5,478 nucleotides of DNA, from positions 1 to 5,478 of the forward strand of contig DPYD01000082.1 in NCBI GenBank assembly GCA_003545515.1, in the 5' to 3' direction. Below, piece by piece: positions 1 to 5,411 of this stretch. Below the pieces are notes generated by a model, which did no database searches, had not been told where the DNA came from, and saw only the letters and a program-made list of their open reading frames with translations. The position numbers were made by a program, and so were the translations under genes. The stretch comes from Candidatus Kaiserbacteria bacterium (lineage in GTDB: Bacteria; Patescibacteriota; Minisyncoccia; Phycocordibacterales; UBA2100). Positions within the stretch are counted from its first letter, which is position 1. Every line of letters starts with the position of its first letter.

Positions 1-609
1 AACACCGATACGCGGTGTCCTCACGACACAGTGAGGTCTGACCTCACTGTGTCGATCCTCTATCCAAAGCCCGACTTTCTTCGAAAGCATTTTTCCATTC
101 AAATGTTTATCTATCTTGAGCGCTTTCGTGAGCCGTGCCGGCCCATACACTAACTTTGGCATTGTGTCTTTTTCTACAAAACCGTTCTTCAGGCGTCTAG
201 GGTCTGCAGTTCTATTAGCATATCGTTTCGCTAATGAATATAATTCCGACACGTTTTGTGATGCCAAAGTTAGTGTATGGGCGGACCCGACTAAAATTCC
301 ACCGCGAATCAAGACCGCTGCGGGATACTTCTCCTTGCCGCACACGATGTTGAGCATCCAATGCATGCCGTACGTGAAATATACATATATCGTTCCCGCC
401 TCACCAAACATCGGCGTATTGCGGATAGTTTGTCCGCGGCTTGCATGCGAAGCTTCGTCGTCAAAACCATCGTAGGCCTCCACTTCGGTGATCATGAGCG
501 ACATCGTTCTGCCGTTAATACGGCGCACTAGATACTTTCCTATTAATCCTCGCGCAATGACGAGCGTCGGGCGTTCAAAGAAATCACGCTTCAGAAGCTT
601 GGTGCGCAT
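1..609 (-). CDS. mpg: DNA-3-methyladenine glycosylase (AAG/MPG family), 3' end cut by window edge
   Basis: This gene is visible by translating the minus strand from ATG at 609; the frame stays open to position 1 (203 codons), so the C-terminus lies outside the window. The family excises alkylated purines such as 3-methyladenine from DNA, starting base-excision repair in the cytoplasm. Seen: ITEVEAYDGFDDEASHASRG (41-60) matches the catalytic block, with the general-base Glu at 44, Tyr 46 and His 55 aligning to human AAG E125, Y127 and H136. GTIYVYFTYGMHWMLNIV (72-89) carries the tyrosines that wedge into DNA (77, 80); AAVLIRG (97-103), GPARLTKAL (156-164) and TPRIGV (198-203) are family motifs. 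About 48 extra residues lie between AAVLIRG and GPARL, coinciding with palindromic element A. The start is 21 nt after the transporter stop, in the same frame; no convincing Shine-Dalgarno is seen, and TTG at 624 or 615 are alternative starts. Family assignment is secure; activity with the insert is unknown. Confidence 0.93.
   Translation of the reverse strand, partial: MRTKLLKRDFFERPTLVIARGLIGKYLVRRINGRTMSLMITEVEAYDGFDDEASHASRGQTIRNTPMFGEAGTIYVYFTYGMHWMLNIVCGKEKYPAAVLIRGGILVGSAHTLTLASQNVSELYSLAKRYANRTADPRRLKNGFVEKDTMPKLVYGPARLTKALKIDKHLNGKMLSKKVGLWIEDRHSEVRPHCVVRTPRIGV
24..54. repeat. 31-bp palindrome inside mpg
   Basis: Two perfect 15-bp arms (24-38 and 40-54, CGACACAGTGAGGTC and its complement) flank a single base at 39. 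It lies in coding sequence, where it encodes roughly DRHSEVRPHCV, a stretch that in relatives is a poorly conserved segment before the TPRIGV motif. The protein length around it looks normal, so it may be a replacement or a locally evolved palindrome rather than a clean insert. In RNA it would form a very stable hairpin near the 3' end of the gene. Confidence 0.85.
141..282. repeat. Palindromic element A: 22-bp perfect inverted repeat inserted in frame in mpg
   Basis: Arms 141-162 (starting GCCCATACACTAACTTTGGC) and 261-282 are exact reverse complements and flank a 98-nt interior. The interior holds a smaller stem on the minus strand (ATTAGC paired with GCTAAT) and partial extension of the outer stem (ACAAAACG against CGGTTTTGT). 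The element contains no stop in the mpg frame and encodes an extra segment of about 47-48 residues (roughly residues 108-156) in a loop that is very short in compact bacterial Mpg proteins. No transposase is encoded, so any mobility would need help in trans. No clear target-site duplication was found. It resembles in architecture the Rickettsia palindromic elements and MITEs; that comparison is inference. Confidence 0.85.
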
Positions 610-630
610 CCGCAAACGATACAATAAACA

Positions 631-1848
631 TCACTGCGCCGCCTCATGGCGGCGCGCAAGAGAAACAGAGATACCTGCCGACACTGCGGCGAGAAGGAGT
701 GCTATCGCAAATGCAACAATTATCGGTGCCAAAAATACGAACGTCCCTATTATTACCGCAAAGGAAATACGCCCGATGGCAAGCCCGATCTCTTTCAGTG
801 CCGTGTATTCATCAATGAACGATCCCGCATCGGCTGATTGCTCGAACACGAACGGGTCAACACTCGTCCCACGCACAGGATGTGTGCTGTATGCATACGC
901 GTCGGCGATAATAACGCCCAAGGCAGAACCGGTTACGAATCGCGCTACCCAACCTGAAACAGCGAACGTTACATGCGTGGATAGAGAGCGCTGTCGCCTA
1001 AACTCGGGAACCAAATTCCGATGGATGATGCGGATAAGAAGAATGCATAAGAGCGTAACGCTAAAGACAATACCGAGCGTCGCGTAGGACCCTCCGACGA
1101 TGAGAAAAACGGCAAGCGGCCATACAAGAAGGAGTGCCGCGCCTTGCGCGCCCTCAAGAAACGAAATCCGCAAAATACGATTGTTGCGTCTTGTGAAAAG
1201 TCCTCGGAATGTTTCCGCATAGGAGAATGAGAAGCGTTCATGGATGTTTGGAATAAACAGAACGGGCAACGCGGCAATGACCGAGAAGGCCGCGGCTCCA
1301 AAGAGAAGTTTTACTGGTGCGTATGTTTCCGTAAGCAATGTTGCTCCCGCAAACGCAGGCACAAGCGCTAAAAGTAATTCATAGAACAAGCGATCGCGCG
1401 GGCGCGCACCCTCCGTATTTGCACGATTGAGTTCGTAAGGAATGAAGTAGAGGGCGCGATACGCGCCGAGAAAGATCGCGAACGCCGCTATTCCCCACAA
1501 GGCAGATTCTGTGCCATTGAACAGTCCTCCGAGCGTTGCGCCCAAAATTACGAATGCGGACGCGGAAAGTAAGAGCGCCCATACGAGTGCGCTACGCGTA
1601 CCTCGGCGCAGATGTGCTGCGGCAACGGGAGTAAGCATAACCGTTATCGCCTGCGAGAGCGCATACATGATAAGTACTCCGGCAAAAGCGCGGGCGACAG
1701 AGCCCGACAAGCCGACAAAGTAATCAAAGACAAAAATCCACGCAAACACGTTCCCTATTGCAAGCCCCGCACGCAACAAAAAACGATGACCATGGAACAT
1801 CACGTCAGCACCGCTTCGCTTCGCATCCGGCACTTCGAAAGAACTCAT
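631..1848 (-). CDS. MFS-type membrane transporter, 405 aa
   Basis: The protein is a polytopic inner-membrane protein whose hydrophobic segments suggest about 10-12 helices: 26-46, 53-75, 86-108, 115-135, 154-172, 180-200, 236-252, 256-275, 295-317 and two near 356-398. The segment ALYFIPYELNRAN (132-144), followed by a charged loop, resembles the conserved PYH-type loop after helix 4 in major facilitator proteins common in Parcubacteria, and FSFSYAETFRGLFTRRNNR (206-224) resembles their central cytoplasmic loop. Substrate cannot be told. ATG at 1848 is chosen because the frame upstream of it (to 1962) overlaps the previous gene by about 100 nt, whereas 1848 starts 10 nt after that gene's stop; a purine-rich AGGCGGA lies a little far upstream. 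ATG at 1800 (Met 17) is an alternative. The extracytoplasmic loop at about 320-350 is long and acidic. It is probably cotranscribed with the genes on either side. MFS assignment is by pattern, not alignment. Confidence 0.75.
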   Translation of the reverse strand: MSSFEVPDAKRSGADVMFHGHRFLLRAGLAIGNVFAWIFVFDYFVGLSGSVARAFAGVLIMYALSQAITVMLTPVAAAHLRRGTRSALVWALLLSASAFVILGATLGGLFNGTESALWGIAAFAIFLGAYRALYFIPYELNRANTEGARPRDRLFYELLLALVPAFAGATLLTETYAPVKLLFGAAAFSVIAALPVLFIPNIHERFSFSYAETFRGLFTRRNNRILRISFLEGAQGAALLLVWPLAVFLIVGGSYATLGIVFSVTLLCILLIRIIHRNLVPEFRRQRSLSTHVTFAVSGWVARFVTGSALGVIIADAYAYSTHPVRGTSVDPFVFEQSADAGSFIDEYTALKEIGLAIGRISFAVIIGTFVFLAPIIVAFAIALLLAAVSAGISVSLARRHEAAQ

Positions 1849-1858
1849 GGCGGATATA

Positions 1859-2266
1859 CTAGGTTCCGCCTGACGAACCTTCACTCCGCGAAAGCGGGCG
1901 GTCATGGTACCGCTCAAGACGAAAGTATGGCGCGAGAAGAGGTGTAATCGCCACGACGGCATAACCGAACCAAATATTCCAATCGAAATACATCTGCCAT
2001 CCCGTATATGGAACGCTAAAGACCCCGTCCAGAGTTGCCATCAAAAGAGCCCATGAAAGCGAGTATGGAAGAATATCAGGCCATCGATGAAAGCCCAGTG
2101 ACAAACCCGCATATATCGTTATGCCGATAAGAATAAGGAGACTCGTAACGCGCGGTGCAAAACCCTCTATGAATCCATACGTTACAAACCCCGACCACAT
2201 CAAGAACATGACGGCGTATATGACGATTCCCCATCCGAGAAGTTTTCCATAGCGCATATACACCAT
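1859..2266 (-). CDS. Small four-helix integral membrane protein, unknown function, 135 aa
   Basis: I do not recognise a named family. The protein has four clear hydrophobic segments at about 9-32, 41-59, 65-83 and 96-115, rich in Trp, Tyr and Phe, and a short polar Ser/Arg/Gly tail (116-135). It has no signal peptide beyond the first helix. It is the first gene of the minus-strand run and its TAG stop is 10 nt ahead of the transporter start, so coexpression with the transporter is likely and it may be an accessory subunit; that role is a guess from context. The start is ATG at 2266; ATG at 2257 (Met 4) is possible. Neither has a good Shine-Dalgarno. The coding frame overlapped by the N-terminal extension of the transporter frame belongs to this gene, judged by its coherent helices. 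Confidence 0.7.
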   Translation of the reverse strand: MVYMRYGKLLGWGIVIYAVMFLMWSGFVTYGFIEGFAPRVTSLLILIGITIYAGLSLGFHRWPDILPYSLSWALLMATLDGVFSVPYTGWQMYFDWNIWFGYAVVAITPLLAPYFRLERYHDRPLSRSEGSSGGT

Positions 2267-2355
2267 TATGCGTTACTCGGAGAAAAATAACTCTTTTCGA
2301 TGTGGATATCGGAAGAGTGCGTATGAAGACCGTTTTGGAGCAAGATGCTCGAAAC

Positions 2356-2479
2356 CAATAAAACAGGCCGCCCAGCCCTAGTTTTGCACTCGGTACTCGG
2401 TGACTCCGATTACACGAACGCATGCATTTGTTTTCCGTGCCATAACAAAACCCTCACTGCAAAACTAGGGCTGGGCGGC
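2356..2479 (-). terminator. Possible terminator role of element B for the DUF5667 gene
   Basis: On the minus strand the 22-bp stem is directly followed by CTGTTTTATTGG, a modest U-tract, and on the plus strand by a seven-T run. This could terminate transcription from the DUF5667 gene, whose stop is 177 nt upstream. The 69-nt loop is far longer than in a normal intrinsic terminator, so this is only a possibility. Confidence 0.3.
2367..2479. repeat. Palindromic element B: 22-bp perfect inverted repeat with 69-nt interior
   Basis: Arms 2367-2388 (GCCGCCCAGCCCTAGTTTTG...) and 2458-2479 are exact reverse complements. Both outer sides continue with CTGTTTT-like tracts (minus strand just left of 2367; plus strand at 2485-2495), so the stem could be extended with a bulge. 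The interior on the minus strand carries TGAGGG, seven bases, then ATG at 2443, opening a 21-codon frame that ends with TAG at 2380-2378, inside the left arm. The interior also holds a TTTGTT/AACAAA stem, a GCATGC palindrome and two CCGAGT copies. Arms resemble those of element A (shared GCCCA...CTA..TTT.GCA pattern). Non-autonomous element, structured RNA and terminator are all possible. Confidence 0.85.
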
Positions 2480-2504
2480 ACCTGGCTGTTTTTTTGGATA
2501 GAGA

Positions 2505-2520
2505 AGCGGCCTCCGCCGCT
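2505..2520. other. Short GC hairpin
   Basis: AGCGGC (2505-2510) and GCCGCT (2515-2520) form a 6-bp stem with a 4-nt loop. No T-run follows on either strand, so there is no clear terminator role. Confidence 0.4.
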
Positions 2521-2542
2521 CCATCTTCTACGCGCCATTCAT

Positions 2543-2564
2543 CCCCGCGAGCTGTGCTGCGGGG
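2543..2564. other. Hairpin downstream of the DUF5667 gene
   Basis: CCCCGC (2543-2548) pairs with GCGGGG (2559-2564), and AGC/GCT extend the stem inward past a bulged G, giving about nine pairs with a TGT loop. It lies about 90 nt after the DUF5667 stop. No U-tract follows, so it may protect the mRNA 3' end rather than act as an intrinsic terminator. Confidence 0.45.
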
Positions 2565-2655
2565 TATTCTGTCGCTTCCCAATAACCTGTCTGTGCGGTG
2601 TCGGAATGCATTGGTCTACTGACCTTAATCTTACAGAGAACGCTTTAGGCACCGA

Positions 2656-3600
2656 CTAATTCTCACCCGACGAATCCTTATCCGGCTTCTTTGAATCCAT
2701 ATACTGTAATTCCGTCTCGTCAGCGAGATCGGCGCGCCCCCCGTCATCTGAGGAAATCGCATCAATATCGAGTTTCAGGCGTTTGCGCATATTGTGTTTT
2801 ATCTTTTCTTCCTGTACGTTCCGGAGCACTTCTTGAAATGCCGTAAACGCTTCGTCGTACTCTCCCTCGTCAAATCTTTCAGTTCCTGTGTTAAACGCTT
2901 CAAGCACTGGGTCAAGCGGAGCAGGGGCGTGTTCGAGAGTGGAGTTCATACTCATTTCGGCACCGTCAGATCCGGAAACGGCCGGCCTCTGGACTACGGC
3001 GGATACGGACGGCCTCGACCGTATAGTCAAATATTCGTTCTCGGCCTCTTTCTTTTTTGCGAACGCACGTTCTTGAACGTTCCGACCGGCCTTTAACGTA
3101 ATTACGCGCTCTGTTGCCGCGCGCGCTTTTTCCACAGTGTCGGCATATGCTCTTGCTACTGCAAGAATGGGGCGAAGCTCTTGCTCCGCCTCCGGATTCA
3201 CCGCAGAGAGCTCCGCGAGTACAGAAGTATGCGCTTTCAAGGTGGTCTCAAAATATGACTGCGCATCCGCAACTGCTTCGGTCTTGTCTTCTGCTTGTGC
3301 GAGCAAATCCGTGCGCATCTTAAAATCTTCCACATGTTTATCAAGACGAGATTTTATATCGGCGCGAGTGGAATCCGTCAAGCGACCCTCGATCGCAAGC
3401 ACTCCCGCCTCCTCCAGACGACGCACCGCTAGAGTTGCACTCCAAAGTGTTTTTGCTTCTTCGGATACCGTCAGGGCGCCGCGAATACTTTTATTCACGG
3501 AGGTTTTAACCGGATAGAGTATGTCACCTGGCAGAGCCCCTTCAGCCGCATACGATGTTCCCGTGCCAATGAGAAACACGATGAGAATACCCGCAAGCAC
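2656..3600 (-). CDS. DUF5667-domain exported/membrane-anchored protein, apparently lacking its N-terminus
   Basis: The segment AAEGALPGDILYPVKTSVNK (18-37) followed by a helical stretch with LAVRRLEEAGVLAIEGRL (57-74) is the recognisable DUF5667 signature found downstream of a single membrane segment in many actinobacterial and Patescibacteria proteins; its function is unknown. Residues 1-18 are hydrophobic, so the protein is probably anchored or exported with the bulk outside. A helical, charged region (45-195) follows, then a Ser/Pro-rich linker (196-232), a TPR-like helix pair (235-262, FDEGEYDEAFTAFQEVL) and a charged acidic/basic tail (263-314). The only available start is GTG at 3600, which lacks a Shine-Dalgarno and begins right at the membrane segment. 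Upstream the frame stays open and reads family-like YGYGFRP just before it, yet no ATG, GTG or TTG occurs before an in-frame TGA near 3731. Relatives carry a cytoplasmic N-terminal part of several tens of residues (from memory). The gene is therefore 5'-truncated, or starts at an unusual codon. Confidence 0.75.
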   Translation of the reverse strand: MLAGILIVFLIGTGTSYAAEGALPGDILYPVKTSVNKSIRGALTVSEEAKTLWSATLAVRRLEEAGVLAIEGRLTDSTRADIKSRLDKHVEDFKMRTDLLAQAEDKTEAVADAQSYFETTLKAHTSVLAELSAVNPEAEQELRPILAVARAYADTVEKARAATERVITLKAGRNVQERAFAKKKEAENEYLTIRSRPSVSAVVQRPAVSGSDGAEMSMNSTLEHAPAPLDPVLEAFNTGTERFDEGEYDEAFTAFQEVLRNVQEEKIKHNMRKRLKLDIDAISSDDGGRADLADETELQYMDSKKPDKDSSGEN

Positions 3601-3617
3601 GGGACGAAAACCATATC

Positions 3618-3682
3618 CGTAAATTGGCTCATTCCGACCCGCAGGGTAAACGCCCTGTAGAGTCGGAATGAGCCAATTTACG
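3618..3682. repeat. Element C: 21-bp perfect inverted repeat with nested hairpin
   Basis: Arms 3618-3638 and 3662-3682 (CGTAAATTGGCTCATTCCGA... and complement) flank a 23-nt interior that forms a second stem, CAGGG/CCCTG (3642-3646, 3653-3657), with a TAAACG loop. A further direct copy of CTCATTCCG (minus strand) lies at 3695-3687, overlapping the edge of the adjacent terminator stem. It ends 17 nt before the GTG start of the DUF5667 gene. There is no U-tract, so it is not an obvious terminator; it could be an inserted element or a 5'-UTR structure. The arms do not resemble elements A and B. Confidence 0.8.
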
Positions 3683-3693
3683 AGAGCGGAATG

Positions 3694-3726
3694 AGAACGA
3701 CCCCGGCGAAAGGCCGGGGTCGTTCT
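3694..3726 (-). terminator. Strong hairpin, likely terminator of the RRM gene
   Basis: A perfect 14-bp stem (3694-3707 with 3713-3726, core ACCCCGGC/GCCGGGGT) closes a 5-nt GAAAG loop. It lies 57 nt after the RRM gene stop. On the minus strand the stem's own 3' end is TTCT and is followed by CATTCC, a poor U-tract, so termination efficiency is uncertain. The GC core and position still make a terminator the best reading. Confidence 0.7.
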
Positions 3727-3783
3727 TGGTCAAAGGTAAATCGGCCGATTTCTGGCTCCTCCTACGTCGCCAGTAAAGGAAAA

Positions 3784-4122
3784 CTACCAGCTCCTACCAC
3801 CTCCGTTTCCACCTCCGCTTCCGCGTCCGCCGCCGTATCCGCCGCGTCCGCCTTCACGAAAGTTGTTGCGAGGTTCCATTGGTCGCGCCTCATTAACCGT
3901 AAGCGAGCGACCGCCGAAATCCTTGCCGTTCCACATCTCAATCGCCTTTTGCGCTTCCTCGTCGGAAGTCATTTCCACGAAACCGAATCCCTTGGAGCGG
4001 CCGCTCATCTTGTCCATGATGATTACGGCGCTATCCACGGCTCCGGCCTGTGAGAAGGCGTCTTTGAGCTCAGCGTCAGTCGTGCTGTAGGGCAACCCGC
4101 CGACGTATAGCTTCTTAGCCAT
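3784..4122 (-). CDS. RRM-domain glycine-rich RNA-binding protein, 112 aa
   Basis: A single RNA recognition motif fills residues 4-80. RNP2 is LYVGGL (5-10) and RNP1 is KGFGFVEM (44-51), with the aromatic positions needed to stack on RNA bases present (Tyr 6, Phe 46, Phe 48). A glycine/arginine tail (90-112) with RGG-like spacing follows, as in cyanobacterial Rbp proteins and plant/animal cold-inducible RNA-binding proteins. It probably binds single-stranded RNA in the cytoplasm as an RNA chaperone, possibly cold-induced; that role is from the family, not from this sequence. Length is typical. ATG at 4122 is the only sensible start; there is no Shine-Dalgarno, and the leader just upstream is A/C-rich (CACAATCAACAATACA), which would keep the start unstructured. 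It stands alone, divergent from glpX and followed by a strong hairpin. Confidence 0.93.
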   Translation of the reverse strand: MAKKLYVGGLPYSTTDAELKDAFSQAGAVDSAVIIMDKMSGRSKGFGFVEMTSDEEAQKAIEMWNGKDFGGRSLTVNEARPMEPRNNFREGGRGGYGGGRGSGGGNGGGRSW

Positions 4123-4402
4123 TGTATTGTTGATTGTGCTTGCCCCGTTACAAACGTCTCATTGATGCTGACTAATTCTGATGACTCTCAGAAAGTCTTG
4201 ATCGCAAACTTATGCAATTGCGCCGTTTTCAACGTTTTGCTACCGGGGTATTCCTTTAAACTGATGTAATCAACCCTTTCCCTGCCTTCCTCCGGTCTAC
4301 ACAACCTACGGCGCACTGGAAAACTACATTCACCACCAGCATACTCGCATGGTAGTAACAGTCAATACCCCCACTAAGAAGATAGGATTCGATTGAAGCA
4401 TT

Positions 4403-4418
4403 CCACAAAACGTTGTGG
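4403..4418. promoter_or_regulatory. Candidate operator palindrome over the glpX -35 region
   Basis: CCACAA (4403-4408) and TTGTGG (4413-4418) form a 6-bp inverted repeat around AACG. It coincides with the inferred -35 hexamer, where a bound repressor would block RNA polymerase. No regulator can be named. Confidence 0.35.
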
Positions 4419-4442
4419 TTAAAACTCGTGACGGTATATAAT
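4413..4442 (+). promoter_or_regulatory. glpX promoter giving a probably leaderless mRNA
   Basis: A consensus -10 box TATAAT lies at 4437-4442, with a weak -35 (TTGTGG, 4413-4418) at 18-bp spacing. Seven nucleotides downstream of the -10 is the A of the glpX ATG (4449), so transcription is expected to start at or next to the start codon. This fits the absence of any Shine-Dalgarno. Confidence 0.65.
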
Positions 4443-4448
4443 ACTCTA

Positions 4449-5411
4449 ATGTCGAACAGCTCCGGCTCCACATTTGCGAACGTTGCCCTTGAATTTGTTC
4501 GTGTCACGGAAGTCGGTGCCATCGCGGCGGCGCGGTGGATAGGTAAGGGTGACGGGCATGCGGCCGATAAAGCGGCGGTGGATGCAATGCGCGAGTATTT
4601 CAACGGAATAGATTTCAACGGAGAGATAGTTATAGGCGAAGGCGCGAAAGATGAAGCGGCGGAACTATATGTCGGCGAAAAGCTGGGAACGGGCAAAGGT
4701 CCGCTTTTCGAGATAGCGATAGATCCCTTGGAATGCACGGATTCGGTTGCAAACGGCCGGTCCAATGCAATTTCTGTCATCGCGACGGGACCAAAGGGTT
4801 CACTGTATCGCGCGGCGGATTCATACATGGAAAAGCTCGCAGTCGGCCGATTGGCCTCGCAAGTTATAGACCTCGATGCGTCAGCAAAAGACAACATCAC
4901 TAAAGTCGCTAAAGCGCTCGGCAAAGATGTGTCGGAAGTCACCGTCGCCATTCTTGATCGTGACCGACACGAAACACTCATAGCTGAAGTACGCGCCACA
5001 GGTGCGCGAGTTCAACTTTTCACGGACGGCGATGTGGCGATGGCGATAGCGACGTGCCTTCGCGATTCCCCTATTGATATCCTGATGGGGCTTGGTGGAA
5101 GCGCCGAAGCGGTCATCTCCGCCGCCGCACTGCGCACGCTGAACGGCGAGATCCTTTGTCGTTGGAAACCGAAAGACGAAAAGCATGTTAAACGTCTGAA
5201 CGGCGCAGGTATCACAGATTTTTCGCAAATACTGCGCACCGAAGATCTCGCGCACGGTGATAACATTAACTTCATCGCAACTGGCGTCATCACGGGGCCA
5301 TTGGCGGAAGGTGTCACGTTCATTCCCGAAGCGATAACGACACATTCAACCGTCATGTCTACCGATCCAAAAACAATTCGTTTTATCAAAACGCGCCATA
5401 TTAATGAGTAA
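4449..5411 (+). CDS. glpX: Class II fructose-1,6-bisphosphatase (GlpX family), 320 aa
   Basis: The enzyme hydrolyses fructose 1,6-bisphosphate to fructose 6-phosphate in the cytoplasm, the committed gluconeogenic step; some relatives also act on sedoheptulose bisphosphate. Seen, aligned with E. coli GlpX from memory: EFVRVTEVGAIAAARWIGKGD (15-35) with metal/active Asp 35; VIGEGAKDEA (61-70) with Glu 64; IDPLECT (91-97) with Asp 92, Glu 95 and Thr 97; FTDGDVAMAI (191-200); GLGGSAEAVISAAALR (214-229) with Glu 220; and FIATGVITG (275-283). All expected metal and phosphate ligands are present. The motif normally DP-[IL]-EGT has Cys 96 in place of Gly. The C-terminal half is about a dozen residues shorter than in E. 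coli at 234-250, which is normal variation. ATG at 4449 is preferred over in-frame TTG at 4413 because conserved sequence starts there and the promoter ends just upstream. It stands first on the plus strand and may be coupled to a following gene. Confidence 0.93.
   Translation: MSNSSGSTFANVALEFVRVTEVGAIAAARWIGKGDGHAADKAAVDAMREYFNGIDFNGEIVIGEGAKDEAAELYVGEKLGTGKGPLFEIAIDPLECTDSVANGRSNAISVIATGPKGSLYRAADSYMEKLAVGRLASQVIDLDASAKDNITKVAKALGKDVSEVTVAILDRDRHETLIAEVRATGARVQLFTDGDVAMAIATCLRDSPIDILMGLGGSAEAVISAAALRTLNGEILCRWKPKDEKHVKRLNGAGITDFSQILRTEDLAHGDNINFIATGVITGPLAEGVTFIPEAITTHSTVMSTDPKTIRFIKTRHINE

Larger units (their letters stand above)
2267..2655. other. 389-nt intergenic region with palindromic element and hairpins
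   Basis: No conventional gene is supported here. From right to left (the direction of flanking transcription) it holds a hairpin at 2543-2564, a hairpin at 2505-2520, the large inverted repeat element B at 2367-2479, and a small 5-bp hairpin at 2338-2350. The remaining 70 nt or so upstream of the membrane-protein start show no convincing sigma-70 promoter. Confidence 0.7.
4123..4448. other. 326-nt divergent intergenic region between RRM gene and glpX
   Basis: The right end holds the glpX promoter and a small palindrome. The left half must hold the RRM gene promoter and leader, but I could not pick a convincing -35/-10 pair on the minus strand. The minus-strand segment around 4165-4200 can form only weak short stems (for example GACT/AGTC). 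No tRNA or other RNA gene is seen in 4200-4400. Confidence 0.6.

Noticed and set aside
141..282. Element A as an integron attC site
   Set aside because: The arms lack the RYYYAAC and GTTRRRY core sites, the repeat is perfect rather than bulged, and it lies inside one gene, not between cassettes.
116..475. Plus-strand reading frame of 119 codons
   Set aside because: It is the antisense shadow of mpg, whose minus-strand translation matches the glycosylase family across conserved motifs.
607..633. Read-through fusion of transporter and mpg with TGA as a sense codon
   Set aside because: The two genes share a frame across TGA 633-631, which happens by chance one time in three. Mpg family sequence starts near ATG 609 and there is no other in-frame TGA in genes of the window to suggest recoding.
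1849..1962. N-terminal extension of the transporter frame to an upstream start at 1962
   Set aside because: It overlaps the membrane-protein gene by about 100 nt, is Arg/Ser-rich with no family resemblance, and Met at 1848 sits 10 nt after that gene's stop.
2345..2659. Plus-strand 104-codon frame across element B
   Set aside because: It is built from the inverted repeat and its flanks, with no coherent domain; GLGG/RPAL segments are simply the two arms.
3618..3726. CRISPR array or tandem repeat unit
   Set aside because: The repeats are inverted pairs of different sequence, with no regularly spaced direct repeats.
4256..4999. Minus-strand 247-codon frame opposite glpX
   Set aside because: Serine/alanine-rich antisense shadow of the glpX coding sequence, extended by chance into the intergenic region.
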